In this document: positions 12,085 to 23,796 of the stretch, piece after piece | Layout: each line of letters opens with the position of its first letter | Position numbering within the stretch: position 1 is the stretch's first letter | NCBI GenBank assembly: GCA_033065855.1 | Contig: JAVXUO010000749.1 | Span: forward strand, 1 to 64,000 | DNA from: Escallonia rubra | Lineage: Eukaryota; Streptophyta; Magnoliopsida; Escalloniales; Escalloniaceae | Length of the DNA stretch: 64,000 nt | Reading direction: 5' to 3' | Program-made: the position numbers and the translations under genes | The notes under the pieces: generated by a model | Databases searched by the model: none | Told to the model about the DNA's origin: nothing | Seen by the model: the letters and a program-made list of their open reading frames with translations, nothing else

Positions 12085-12097
12085 TTTTCTTGTAGTG
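12085..12097. repeat. CACTA terminal inverted repeat, right
   Basis: TTTTCTTGTAGTG is the exact inverted copy of 559-571. It is followed by TTC (12098-12100), the second copy of the target duplication. Confidence 0.95.
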
Positions 12098-13368
12098 TTC
12101 TTACATGTCTCCGCAAGTCCTATGTCAGTCCCTCTTTTCCCACACACTAGGGGTGTCAGCCACACTCCTCGCTCGAGCCTTTTGATATCACACACTCATA
12201 GAATGGCAAAGTTGGCAGAAGGGAAAGAAATAAGATGTGAGACAACCTTTTGATTATCTGATGAATATATTTCATGGAGGATTACAACTAAAGTCTTACT
12301 CCTATTTGTACCAATCCACCTCCTTAATGGATGGTGGTGATCCGTAGAGGAAACTCCGATATTGGGCGGGTTTTGGCAACACGATCCCACCATATATGTG
12401 ATGTCTTCCTTGAGTCTGATAAAGGTTTCTCAACTTGTTCCTCATTTTCTCCAAAAGGGCACCATAGAACCACTCAAAAGTGAAACATCATACGACAACT
12501 CATTTCTTACCGGCATATGAACACGAGGGCATTAGTAAACTTCCACTCCAACCCAACCCCCGTCACCTTACCAACAATGAGTCTCGCTTATCCTTTGTGG
12601 TATGCTGTAGAGGATCTGCGGTGCACGACAAGATTTTAACCTTTTTAATGAAGATTTATAAATTTCAAAAATCCACTACTCATCCAATACTTTAACATTA
12701 CAAAAGATGAACCGATATCAAATCCACGTTAGTTCAGAAAATGATCTCACAAACTAAACAAAAGCTATTGAATGAGATTTTCGAAGTATCTGATTGGTAA
12801 AGCAAAGAATGGCGTTTTGTGAAAATTGAATATGTTGCACACTATTTTCTTTTTTATACGACGTCTGTTGGACAGTGTGTTTGCGCTGCTAGGCAAACTC
12901 ACTATCGATCGTGTACATTCGACACAACCGATGAACTGCGTGAGATCTTTTTTGCCTCTCGGGCCTGAGGACTTCGCTAAAAAGGAAAACTGACTGATAA
13001 TAGAAAACTAACTAGATCGATAATCGATGCGCCCACTTGAATTACGTACAAACACTACTGTGATTGTGAATCGAACACAATTCTTACAACGAACTATGCT
13101 TCCTGTCGAAGCTACACAAATCATCTAAAAGTCTTCCTACAAGAGAAATATGCAAGCTATCTACGTTATTTTCTTAGTCTAATGTAGTTGGAAATATTGA
13201 CGACCTCTTTTGTTACCTTTCATCTGTTTTATACTTGAGAATATCTGTAACCGCCTTGCTTTGGTAACTGTCATCCTTTATCTTTATTGGAGACACTTCT
13301 CGATCTCCATGATCAATGATTACTTCTGAAAACTCTTTAATCGTGTCTATCGTGGTTCATTTCAAAAT

Positions 13369-14841
13369 CCCCACTAACCGACTTCCACGGTGCGTTATCG
13401 ATCGTGACATTTAACTCACATAAAACTGTATGGACATATGTAAAATGTAAGATGTCATAATAATTCATAGTAAATGCAGTGAACTTATGTAAAGATTATC
13501 ATAATCGTTCAAATAAATGCAGTGATGTTAAGCATCTTTTAGTCTCGAAAAGATTTCCTAATGATTTCTCACCACGAGATCAATTTTGAAACACCAATTT
13601 TTTGTACAGACATGTTGCTTTAAAGCAATTGGGTTGTACTAAGGATGCAAGTTTGGGAAACAACTTTTGGAATAGGGTTGGAAGGCCATAGTTATGTGGA
13701 AGTTATGATACTATCGATCGCCTTTCGAGTGATATATTACCGACTTTCGTTGATGGATATGTGGCTAACCCATTTTGATTTATCGTTCCCCAACTACATA
13801 TAGCAAAAAGAGGAGTTGTTACGAAATAAATACCCTAGCACAATGGTTTATCTTCGGGTTATTGACTTCAATTACGAAACCATATGTACGGTGTAGATCT
13901 ATATGAGTTTTTCTACTGTGAAAAATTTCTTTTATCGAAAGCTAGGGCACCAATAGTACAATCTTTGATCTATAACCTAGCGCAAGTTCAAAGCATGACG
14001 GACGCAAAACACTTTGTATGTTGGTACCAAGATTAAACTTAATCGGACGCAAAAAGAGGGGGAGAGAGAGAGAGAGTCATGCACAATGAGGTACATCCAG
14101 CAACTCTTGTAACAATCAAATAGACAAAGCATCCGCAGCGCTGAAACAACGATTGCATTTTCATATGATAGTAGAATGCATAAAAAAATGCCATTGAATA
14201 TTGTAAACGAGCTTTTATTATTGCTATATCAGAGATTGTAGGCATCTTCCTACAATTGAGTAAAAGTAAAGTCATTTAAAATAGAGATAAGGTGTAGTGA
14301 TATGGTGTCAAACATCCTTTTTACAAACAAAAAATTTGGTACAACATCTTGGCTCAATGTCACCACATTTTTGCAGGAACTGAACAAAGCATAGCCCTCC
14401 ACAACTGACCTCTCCAATTGTTTTACACTATGTTGGCACCAAATATTTTTACCAATGGTATGCAGACACGTGGCATAGTGATAACCATAAAAGAGTGCAT
14501 AAATGAAGGAATTGGAAAAGAGCACGGTTACAGTAGTTATCATCTGTTACCAAATCATAAAGAGTATATAAATGAGCAAAGAACGAGGGAGAACCAAATA
14601 GTTGAATAAGCCGCACAAGAAGGAGGAAACCGCCAATCAATGTCACGATCGATAACGCATCATGGAAGTCGGTTAGTGGGGACAAGAAGGAGGAAACCGC
14701 CAAAATTTCAAAATTTATTAGGTAATTTTTTCAAGACTAGAATTAAGACGCTTAATATCACTGCATTTATATCAACCATTATGACAATCTTCACATAAGT
14801 CAATATATATGACTTCTTACATTTTACATATGTCCATACAG
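13369..14841. repeat. Two inverted block pairs in permuted order
   Basis: Block A (13369-13410) is inverted at 14640-14682 and shares CCCCACTAACCGACTTCCA. Block B (13425-13570) is inverted at 14708-14841 and shares GTATGGACATATGTAAAATG. In a simple palindrome the order would be A B ... B' A'; here it is A B ... A' B'. A 22-bp direct repeat flanks A' (14615-14636 and 14682-14703). No coding capacity is evident. Confidence 0.75.
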
Positions 14842-15269
14842 GTTTTTGAGTCACATATTGTAATATATGACCCATTTTATTGCCAAATTATTTCTTCCGA
14901 GGAAGCATCATTATGAAGTTTATTTGGTAGATATGCTAATATTTCGTGCATCTTGTGTTGGACATAGGCAACTCAACTCTAATTACCCTAATTAGAAGAA
15001 TCCTATCACTAATTACCTTCTTAATGAGAAACATTCCATATAATGCTGTTGCAACTATTTCATTCATGTTGATAGGAGAAGTATTCAATCTTAAGTAAGG
15101 CACCCAACATTTTTCATGATGATGCCTAGAAGAGGAAACACCCAACAAATTTTGCAACAACTAACAAGTTTGCCACTCAACTATCAATTTTTTCCTCTAA
15201 CCGATAGGCGAGTAAGAAAATGATAGATTTTACCGATTTTGCCGACGCTCGAAGACTCTATCAATAAAT

Positions 15270-15515
15270 TCGAGGGACGCTTTCCGGTCTATGTAGCTAA
15301 CTCAGTGCTTAGTTTGCTACATGCTGACAATAATTTAGACCCTAATAACACGTTTGATCATAGGAGGGGTCGGGAGAGGGTAGATTTTGCGTAAGATCGA
15401 TTTTTTTTTTTTTGTTAACCAAATTTGGAAGGCGCTTTTCTAACCGGTGCAGCTAGCCTAACTGTTTAGTTTGCTTAAAATATTCACAAATTTAGACCCT
15501 AACAACACGTTTAAG
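15270..15515. repeat. Diverged tandem duplication upstream of the kinase gene
   Basis: Two segments offset by about 157 bp share TAGTTTGCT and AATTTAGACCCTAA followed by AACACGTTT. It ends about 230 bp before the kinase start codon, so it may be promoter sequence; the role is unknown. Confidence 0.65.
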
Positions 15516-15743
15516 ATGCTGAATCAAAATAAGCTTTGGGAGAAGTAGAAGCTTCTTGAAGTTCTTGACCGTGGAGTCTACTCAGGGGAACAACAACAGC
15601 AACAGCGACGACTGACTCCTCCATTCTGACTTGAAGTGTTCAAAAGTACGCCTCCGCGCTTCTTCGGCCCCCCAAAATGCACAAGGAGAAAAAGTGTTGT
15701 AGATTCTTGAAATTGGGAACACTGCCCCGATCAATAACTGAAA

Positions 15744-18566
15744 ATGGTCTACCAACTTACTATTTTTCTCCTTCTACCTCTCTTCCTTGCTTTCCTTCCT
15801 GCGGGAAAAGCTGACCTCGCCGCCGACAGAGCCGCCCTCCTCCGCCTCAGCACCGCCGTCGGCGGCCACACCCTTCAGTGGAACCAATCCGACCCAACTC
15901 CATGCTCGTGGAAAGGCGTAAACTGCGACAACGCCACCAACCGGGTCACCTCCCTCCGCCTTCCTGCCGCCGGCCTTTCCGGCGAAATACGTCTAGACAC
16001 CATTGGAAGCTTGACCCAACTCCGTAACCTCAGCCTCCGGGGCAACTCTCTCTCCGGCCAGCTCCCCTCCGATATAGCTTCCTGCTTCGAGCTTCGTTAC
16101 CTCTTCTTGCAGCGGAACCAGTTCTCCGGCGAAATTCCGTCTAGCTTATTCAATTTGAGTAGCCTCGTTAACTTGAACCTCGCTGGGAATAACTTCTCCG
16201 GTGGGATATCGCCCGGGTTTAACAACCTGACCCAGTTGAGAACCTTGTATTTAGAGAATAACCAACTCACCGGGTCACTCCCGGTCGAGTTAAGGACCCT
16301 GTCAACTCTTAAGAATTTCAACATGTCTTTTAATAGACTCAGCGGGTCAATCCCGTCCAGCTTAGCTAGATTTCCTTCTCAGTCCTTTTTGAACAATTCT
16401 TTGTGCGGTTCCCCTCTTACTTCTTGTACTAATGGAGGTAATAAGCTTTCCGGCGGAGCAATTGCCGGGATTGTAATCGGGTCGGTTATCGGGTTTCTTT
16501 TCATTCTTGCCGTTTTGGCGATTTTATGGAGGAAATCAAAACACAGCAGTGTACGTACCTCGCTGCCAGTCAAGATGCCATCACCCGTGCAGCCGCTCCA
16601 ATTTGAAATTAGCAGTCCAGAAAATCGGGTGTTCGAAAATGGTTTTCTGGATCCCGTCACGGGTGCGGGTAAGGTGGCGACGGTGGTGGCAGCACCGAGG
16701 GTGGTGAACGTGATTAAGAAAGTTGGCGATGAAGGGTTGGTGTTTCTTGGGGATGGGGATGGGGGTTTTAGTTTGGAGGAGTTGTTGAGGGCTACAGCTG
16801 AGGTTCTAGGGAAGGGGACTCTGGGGAGTACTTATAAGGCATATTTGGAAAGTGGGGGTGAAGTAGTTGTGAAGAGGTTGAGAAATGTATGTGTTACTGA
16901 GAGGGAGTTCAGCGAGAAGGTTGAAGGGTTGGGGGTTTTGGTTCATGACAATTTGGTACCACTAAGAGCTTATTATTATGGCAAAGAGGAGAAGCTTCTT
17001 GTCTATGACTGCATGCCCTTGCTAAGCCTGTCTGAACTTTTACATGGTGAGCCTTCTCATTTTGCTCTTCTATACTTAAAAAGGCTTATGCATCAGTTTG
17101 TCTTCTTTTGATTGCTCACACCTATGTAAATGTGAAAATTTGGTAACAAGGGCCACTAGAGCCAGGTGGTTGTCGCTGATGATCACATCTATATGGCATG
17201 TTTAGCATAACTTGTGAGTCGTAGTGACGCTCATTGTGACATAGAGGGCGCTATGCGTTAGAGGTGCTAAATTATCACTTTCTCGATTCCCCTGTTCAAG
17301 TAATAGCTGCAAACTCTGTTTTAGAAACAAAATGTATGCGCTAAAAAACGTTCAGTTAAAATTAGGAGGCCTCAATGACCATAGGTCGAACTCACCCAAT
17401 TTTTTCAGTATGATGGTTGGCTGTTTACTGCCTAGCCGTACGCCTGTACCTAATGAATCTTTTTGGGAATCCATATCAGCAATAGGAAGATGCTACAATT
17501 CTCAGTCTTAGTGGCCGCTTTCAAATTTTGGCCCTGCTTCTCTGAGGCAGAGGGGTTTAATGCACTTTTTAGGATTGAGGGTAGCATAATTGCACAAGGA
17601 CTCAACCAACCGAAAGAGCATGAGAGAGATAAATCCCTTTACCTAATGATTACATTAATGCTTGGAATGCTAGAAGAGCTGGTCAGAGTGCTTCATATGA
17701 GGTTGATGAGGGCTCATGGCTTGCCAGCATGCCATTAAGTAAAATGATCACAATTACATGTTTGGAGTGACACCAGAACTGGTCATAGTGCATCATAATG
17801 CCAGAGTTTTATTCCTCAAAGATGAATATCAGTTCACTTTCCCTTTACTTCACACAAGAGAAGCACAACTTGTCTTAAGAAAAACAGTTCTTTCTTATTT
17901 TTTGCCATGTATCAGTGCATCCAGATATACCTATAAATTTCATGTTGACGTAACAAGATCAGTCCATGATCAGAGCCCTAACAAAACAACCATCATATGT
18001 GCTGTACAGGGAATGGAGGTGCATACAGATCACAATTGACTTGGGAGATCAGGAGTAGAATTGCAGTTGAAGTCGCCACTGGCCTCAAGTATCTCCACTC
18101 CAATAATGTCGCCCATGGCAACATCAAACCATCCAATATCCTCCTCACAGACCAATACAGTGCTTGCATCACGGATTTTGGCATAACACAACTGGTTTCC
18201 TCTGCTGTCACACCAAACCCAACGGGCTTTCATGCACCTGAGATGGTGGATTCCCGGAAAATCTCCCAAAAGGCTGATGTCTACAGTTTCGGTGTCATGC
18301 TTTTGGAACTACTGACAGGCAAGGCAGCATCAGATGCTTTTGGTGACGGAGTTGATTTGCCTAGGTGGGTGGAGTCGGAGAAGTGGGCTATCAATGTTTT
18401 GGATACCGAGCTGCTCAAGAACAAGGATGTTAAGGATCAAATGTTCAAGCTCTTGCATCTTGGAATTCATTGCAGTTCCGAGTACCCTGAAAGGCGCCCA
18501 CCGATGGATGTTGTTACTAGACAGATAAAGAAAATCTGCGGGCTGCCACCTCAAAATGGAGAATGA
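15744..18566 (+). CDS. LRR receptor-like kinase, subfamily III (RLK902/RKL1-like), likely pseudokinase
   Basis: This is a plasma-membrane receptor-like protein of 619 residues from two exons (15744-17046 and 18010-18566). The 963-bp intron has GT/AG borders, splits a Gly codon after LLH, and sits where RLK902-type genes have theirs. Order: signal peptide (1-23), LRRNT with CSWKGVNC (54-61), about five leucine-rich repeats (65-205), CG capping motif (221-228), transmembrane helix (about 238-262), basic stop-transfer, linker, kinase-like domain (about 345-610). The Gly loop is GKGTLGSTY (356-364) and the VAIK-type Lys is in VVVKRL (377). The catalytic loop reads HGNIKPSN (470-477) in place of HRDxKxxN, so the proton-accepting Asp is missing; DFG (490-492) and APE (510-512) are kept. 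Members of this subfamily with HGN are usually described as probable inactive kinases that signal by association. The first ATG is used because the signal peptide follows at once. It is the only intact-looking host gene here. Confidence 0.93.
17047..18009 (+). other. Intron of the receptor kinase gene
   Basis: The donor is CATG|GTGAGC and the acceptor GTACAG|GGAATG. Joining them restores the conserved LLHGN segment in frame. Open frames inside the intron (17463-17738, 17758-18039) are not supported as genes. Confidence 0.92.
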
Positions 18567-20154
18567 TCGTGATACCTCCTGTCTTGCCTCTTGCCCAACG
18601 TTACAAGGGAGGTATTTACAAGCTTGTCTTTCATGCGTAATCATGTTTATTCATCTTTCTCCTTTCTGAAAATTCTTTAAGAGTTTGTGAGAAAGCTCCA
18701 GCTGGGGTATATTCTACTTGCTATGACGAATGTCTATTCACATGGGTTCTTTAAGCAGTTTTGTAGAGGTTGAGAGGTTGATTCAGGATGTAAAGTTTTA
18801 ACATGTATATACTTTTTCCGATATACTATCCATTTTGTGCAACCGAAGGCATTCTTGAACAACTTTGGTCCGTAAAATATCGTTTTTCAAATTTTTTTTT
18901 TTTTTTCCTTTTCCTTTAGGGTAGCACCCTAAAAGGGACTAAAAGCGCGTTATAATCGTCTTCTCATAATCTGGTGGGGGATCCCCTGTAAATTCTCATA
19001 GTTCGTTACATGATAAAGAACTAAAAACAAAGTCTTACAGAATAAAGAAGTAGCCCATACAAGTTAGTAGCCAGAGAAAAATATGTTTGTCACCTTTGTA
19101 TTCTCGCCTATCTTGCAATGTGAGAAGATAGAATCTTCTCCCATTCAAATCTGCAATTCCCCACATTAGCAACAAAAGCAGTTTCATGAATTGTAAGTTT
19201 GGCAATCCATCTACACTTGGATCAAATGGTTTTGTGTGTACAGCGTAACAGGTGCCCTTTGACCATGGGGAATCCACTGCTTTGATGTGCACCAAACTAA
19301 AGAAAACGTCAAGCAAAGAAGGTTGACTTTGAACTATTCTCTCACCTTTAACCATGGGGAATCAATCAACTGCCTTGATGGGGATGTGTCGACTTTAAAC
19401 GACAAATGGAACAAGACCTTAGCTTTGTTTGGCAAGAACAAGCCTAACCTCATAACATAGAGCTAATTAATTGTAGCAGTTGTTATAATGCTATGGATCA
19501 GATTACACAAGTGCCAAAATATGACTCCGCTGTACATCCCCTCTCAAGCATTAGAATGTTGGCCGCGAGACCGTGATATTCTTGATTTTAATGATAGCAG
19601 TAACAGTCAACTTTGTCAAGCTAATGGTAGGCCTGTCCATGGGTCGAGCCGGGGCTGGCTGGCTGGGCTGGGCTGAGCTGGGCGGGCTTAAGTGCAAGAT
19701 TTTAAAAGGTGAAACATGAACCCAGCCAGCTCGACCCTGGCTTGGCCCCGGCCAAACCCAGCCCTGGCTCGGCCCCGACCAAACCCACCCTCACCCAGCC
19801 CCAGGTGTTTATTAGTTTTTTTTTTCTTTCAAGTTGGAGCTCTTCATTTTCCCGGATTTTGAGGTCTACGTTCAGGTATGGGCTTGCAGGGGGGAAGAAC
19901 GAATGCTGTAGTTACCCGTCCCAGGTGATTTGGAGTCCATATATAACTACCTGTATGACCTTGGGCGTGTTGAAAAGTTATGTGTAGATATGATAACACT
20001 AATTCCCTTCGGTACCTTGATATGTGGTCTATTAAAGATTACGGGGTAGTGGAATCTTGGACAAGAGACCGTATTTTGCCAACTTCCATTCTACATGAGT
20101 TGATTGGTAACAAGCTTTTACCATAACACTTTGGAAAGACTGAGAGGTCTTATG
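18567..20154. other. Downstream of the kinase gene, no gene seen
   Basis: The first few hundred bases are probably 3' untranslated sequence. A near-palindromic GC-rich patch at 19630-19800 (GGCCTGTCCATGGGTCGAGC, then repeated CAGCCC/GGCTGG) resembles the end of small plant transposons, but no second end is found. No coding exon is supported. Confidence 0.55.
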
Positions 20155-20163
20155 CTTATATGG

Positions 20164-21680
20164 AAAAAATATTTAGTGATTATTTAACGTCACATCATCA
20201 GTATACGTGGTGCTAAACTATCACTAATATCACGCCAACTAAGCGAGGGTGGCAAGTTGTTGGCTGATATCCAAGTAGTTCTAAATTGTTAACCATCGTT
20301 TATAAAGTTAAAATTGAAATTTTCAGAAGAAAAAAGAATTTCCCGCCCACCTTTTTTCATTTTTCAGGTTAAAACATTTGAATCCATTTCCAGTTCTTTC
20401 CCCTATCTTTCGTCTCCCATTTCATTTCTTTCTGGTCTCTCTTTCATCAGCAATTCAACTGGCAATAAACCGGTTTGGAGAAGTTGAGATGATGAAGGGT
20501 TCGAGTTCCCGAGGGGACTTGGGAGATTGGGATGTTTAGATCTTCTTGAACATGTTTAAATTTAGGGTTTCCACCGTCCACGGTAAGTACCACTTGGTCT
20601 GTGTTACCCTTTTGGTTGTTTAGGTCCTGCATCTCTAAGTTTGTCCATCACCATCCCATTTCAGAGAGAAAGAGAGTGAATGACTATTGCACCTTACTAA
20701 TACAGCAGCAGAAGAACCCATCATGCAACTAAGGAACGTGTTGATTAGTCAAAGTCCATGACACAAAAAGATGATTGCCAAAGCAGAGGGGGTCACCGTG
20801 AAACTGAGCACAGTGCACTTCCTTTTCCTTCTTTTCTTTGTAGAAGCAAAAAGTTGAATGGTTTAAGGTTTTTAATTCAGCACCTGTAAATGATATTGGC
20901 CCCGTTTTCCATACCAGGACCATCCTAAGTAATTATTCTCCTTATATTTCCCCAGCAATTGCTGCAAACTTGAATACTAATACTCTTGAATATGAAAGTG
21001 ACTGGCAAAAATATCAGAGCACTTTCATCTCAAGGAAATATTTTCTTCCTTATGAAATGTTCCCTAAATACTGGAGCCATAGCATAAAGAATGGACCATA
21101 AAAGGATACTAGCTACTTCCCTGCGTGAACAATTCGCAGGCAAGCCCTCCATAAACAGAGTACCTGCTAGCGTCAGGAGGCATAGGATCTTCAGGTCTCC
21201 AACCACTCAATCCCATTTTCCAGCCATTTACAGTCGCAGCAGGGTCTGAGCCCCCAATGCCCATCATAGGAGGATCATCAACAGGAGTAGTTGAAGGCAC
21301 AAGTTGAATTGCTGATGGTGCTTTCTTATTGCCAGAAGATAAACTCCTATACTCGTCCGCCTTTTCCCAGGTCGTCGCCGCATGTAGCCGGGGAGATGAA
21401 AGAGGGACAAGAAAGAAATGAAATGGGAGAAGAAAGAGAGAAGAAATAAATGAAATGGATTCAAATGTTTTACCCTAAAAAATGAAAAAGATGGGCGGGT
21501 AATTCAAATTTTTCCGAATCAATTTTAATTTTAATTTTGTAAACCATGGTTAAGAATTTAGATCCAGCTGGACATCGGCCCACAACTTGACACCCTCGCT
21601 TGTTTGGCATGATATTAGTAGTAGTCTAGCACCACATATGCTGATGATGTGGCGTTAAACAACCACTAAATATTTTCTCG
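20164..21680. mobile_element. Mutator-like element with long inverted repeats and 9-bp target duplication
   Basis: CTTATATGG is repeated exactly at 20155-20163 and 21681-21689. Inside are inverted repeats of nearly 280 bp (20164-20440 and 21390-21680) with clear but imperfect identity, starting A(A/G)AAAATATTTAGTG. Long inverted repeats and a 9-bp duplication are the marks of Mutator-like elements. There is no transposase; the internal 950 bp contain an exon-like segment, so this may be a Pack-MULE. Confidence 0.9.
21109..21356 (-). pseudogene. Exon-like gene fragment inside the Mutator-like element
   Basis: An open frame of about 83 codons ends at TAG (21109-21111) and reads like real protein: a Pro/Ser-rich lead, then VDDPPMMGIGGSDPA, NGWKMGLSGWRPEDPM and a C-terminal YGGLACELF. 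Tryptophan and motif content are unlike the low-complexity frames nearby. I do not recognise the family. It lies wholly between the inverted repeats, which fits capture of the 3' exon of a host gene. It lacks a start of its own. Confidence 0.5.
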
Positions 21681-21689
21681 CTTATATGG

Positions 21690-21986
21690 GTTCTTTTCTT
21701 CATGGAGCGCTATGGTCTCTTATGATTTGAAGTAGAGAAGATTTACCACAATTTATGCTTTTAACGATAAACCACTGCTCAAAGCAGAGGCATACACTAG
21801 TCCACTAAGCAACACCATAAGGACATAATGTAGCCAATCAACAAAATCATAGAGAAGCCCAATTCCTGCTTCTCAAACTCTGCATATAGAATGTGTAGCA
21901 ACTGCATAAGAATTGCAAAAAAAAGGTTTTCTACTTGATTCGAATCTAGGCTTAATTGACCCGTATTGTTTCTTATGTATAGCAAG
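21690..21986. other. Spacer between Mutator-like element and gypsy LTR
   Basis: No gene or repeat is recognised in these 300 bases. Confidence 0.5.
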
Positions 21987-23727
21987 TGTTATCAACACGT
22001 CTTGGTCACATCTTTTGACCGCCCGTTGGGCCCACTTTACGCGACACATCAACATATTCAATGGTCAATGCTCAGCGTCTGTAAACCGGTCAAAGCGAAG
22101 CGCACGCTCAAGTCACGTGCATTTTCTCTCTTGTTTTCTTAGCTAAGTTACGGACTTTGGCCCGCAACCCCTTGAGGGGTTGGAGATGGCCTTGGCCTTC
22201 ACAATGAGGGTTTGGCCTCGGCCTTCCCCTCGAGCGGTCGGGCTTGGCCTTTTCCCTATAGGGGTTGGCTTCGGCCTTTACCTATAGGGGTTGGCTTTGA
22301 CCTTTCCCAAAAGGGGAACGTCGTCGTCTTTATCAAAGGACTCGCTATTGCACACCCAATCGTGCCTAAGCACCGTCTCCGCGTCATGCGACCCCTACAC
22401 AACACCCATTTTCGCGACACCTGTTACAGCACCCGAGCGTTGTGTTTGCATCACCCACCCTGGCAAGAAGCTTATCTCCGCGACACTTGTCACCGTGCCC
22501 AAGCACCGTCTCCACATCACGCGCGCTGCACAACTCCTATATATGCGAAGCGCGTCAATGCGCTCGAGCACCGTCTTCGCGTCACGTGCCTCCGACACAA
22601 TGCGCATCTCTCCGACACCCGTTCTGGAGTCCTAACGTCGATTCTGCATAACGTGCCCCAAACGTGACTCCTGACTCCTCGACACCCATTGTCACGCCAT
22701 AGCATTTATCCCTGCATCACGTGCCCCGCACAACACTCATTATTGTACCCCCGTTGTTAGTCCATCTACTCACCACACCATGCGCGCTCCGCCTTTGACG
22801 CGGAACATGCTTCGACCTAGTTCCCAGAGTGTGCAGCATTTCGAAGGGCTTCGATTGTAGTGCTCAGGCATGAGCACCCATCGCAGCGAGATAGGTTCAT
22901 TCTCTAAGACAATAGCTTTGTCTGGGATGACTCGCATGACACTAGGCATGCCCGAGCTGTGACCCTTTCGCACTCAAATTACTGGTGATCATTGATGCCC
23001 ATGGGACGATAACCCTCGGGTCACTCCAAGACGTGAGCAGGTGTCCTGAGGGCATCGCACCTAGTCTGCTTACCAGTCAGGAGTAAGGACTCTCCCGAAC
23101 CATAGTCAGATTCTCCTTGTCTCTTGACGACCCTTGTGGGACTCAGTAAAAGCTTTTGACATGTGGCTAGATCAAGTGCATATTGTGATCATGCCGACTG
23201 TGTGGTTAGTCTTCTCAGATAGGCAAAGAAAACTATGCGGAGCAAGCAGGGCAAATATGTTATCCGACAGTTCATGGAGCACCGGCATCTATGGTCCCCC
23301 TAGTGACGTGGCACTCCAAAGGGTACCATGTGTCGACTAATGACACGTCATAGTTTTGACTATAAATAATGAACTTTGGACTTCATTTTGGACACACGTG
23401 TGCAAATCATTTCCTAGAAACCACTTTTCCGCTCTACAATCCATAGCAAGAGATTCTAGAGAGAGAAAGTTCACAGACTTGGACTTTGAATCAATACTCG
23501 ACTTGGACAGTTAATATTGGACCTTTGCATCGGACTCCAGCTTGGACCGATGATTTTCATTCGTATTCACCTCAGCACTGCCACTCCTCAGGTCCTGTGT
23601 GGGAAGCCTTACTTTATGCCCTTACTCGACCCGCATTGTGTCTCATTACTGAACACCTAGCAACTGACTTGGACTGCATCCCTTGTGGCAACTCCACATA
23701 ATCTACGAACCCACTTTCCTAACATCA
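21987..23727 (+). repeat. 5' LTR of the truncated gypsy element
   Basis: It runs from TGTTATC to ACATCA, about 1.74 kb, with a TATA box TATAAATA at 23361-23368 followed by a U5-like region. It is about 1.1 kb shorter than the relatives at 40434 and 51639 because the 100-bp and 65-bp tandem arrays of those LTRs are missing. Confidence 0.82.
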
Positions 23728-23730
23728 TGT

Positions 23731-23750
23731 TTGGTGACTCCGATGGCGAG
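23731..23750 (+). promoter_or_regulatory. Primer-binding site of the truncated gypsy element
   Basis: TTGGTGACTCCGATGGCGA lies four bases after the LTR end and matches the primer site of the larger element (51618-51635) in its first nine bases. The tRNA was not identified. Confidence 0.6.
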
Positions 23751-23796
23751 GTTAACATTGTAGTGCAATTCTTCTCTGTAGACACATTTGACCATC

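Larger units (their letters stand above)
559..12097 (-). mobile_element. Complete CACTA (En/Spm-type) DNA transposon, 11.5 kb
   Basis: Both ends carry the 13-bp inverted repeat CACTACAAGAAAA (559-571, reverse complement at 12085-12097), and TTC lies directly outside each end, which is the 3-bp target duplication expected of this superfamily. Inside the ends are dense GCGACGG-type subterminal repeats. On the minus strand lie a TNP2-type transposase gene (3043-6701) and a second, TnpA-like gene (1207-2866), so the 5' end of the element is at the right. The 5.4 kb between the transposase start codon and the right end is non-coding and full of tandem repeats. Perfect terminal repeats and duplication suggest a fairly young insertion; the second gene carries a stop codon, so full autonomy is doubtful. 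Confidence 0.95.
12098..15743. other. Gene-poor region between the CACTA element and the receptor kinase
   Basis: No coding exon could be supported. The region contains two pairs of inverted blocks (13369-14841) and a diverged 157-bp duplication next to the kinase gene (15270-15515), described separately. Open frames at 14039-14703 lack recognisable motifs. Confidence 0.6.

Noticed and set aside
14039..14703. Overlapping minus-strand frames of 78-97 codons
   Set aside because: No conserved motif, no splice support, and they overlap the inverted block pair.
22212..22705. Multiple open frames of 60-150 codons
   Set aside because: They lie inside the LTR of a truncated gypsy element and show no protein motif.
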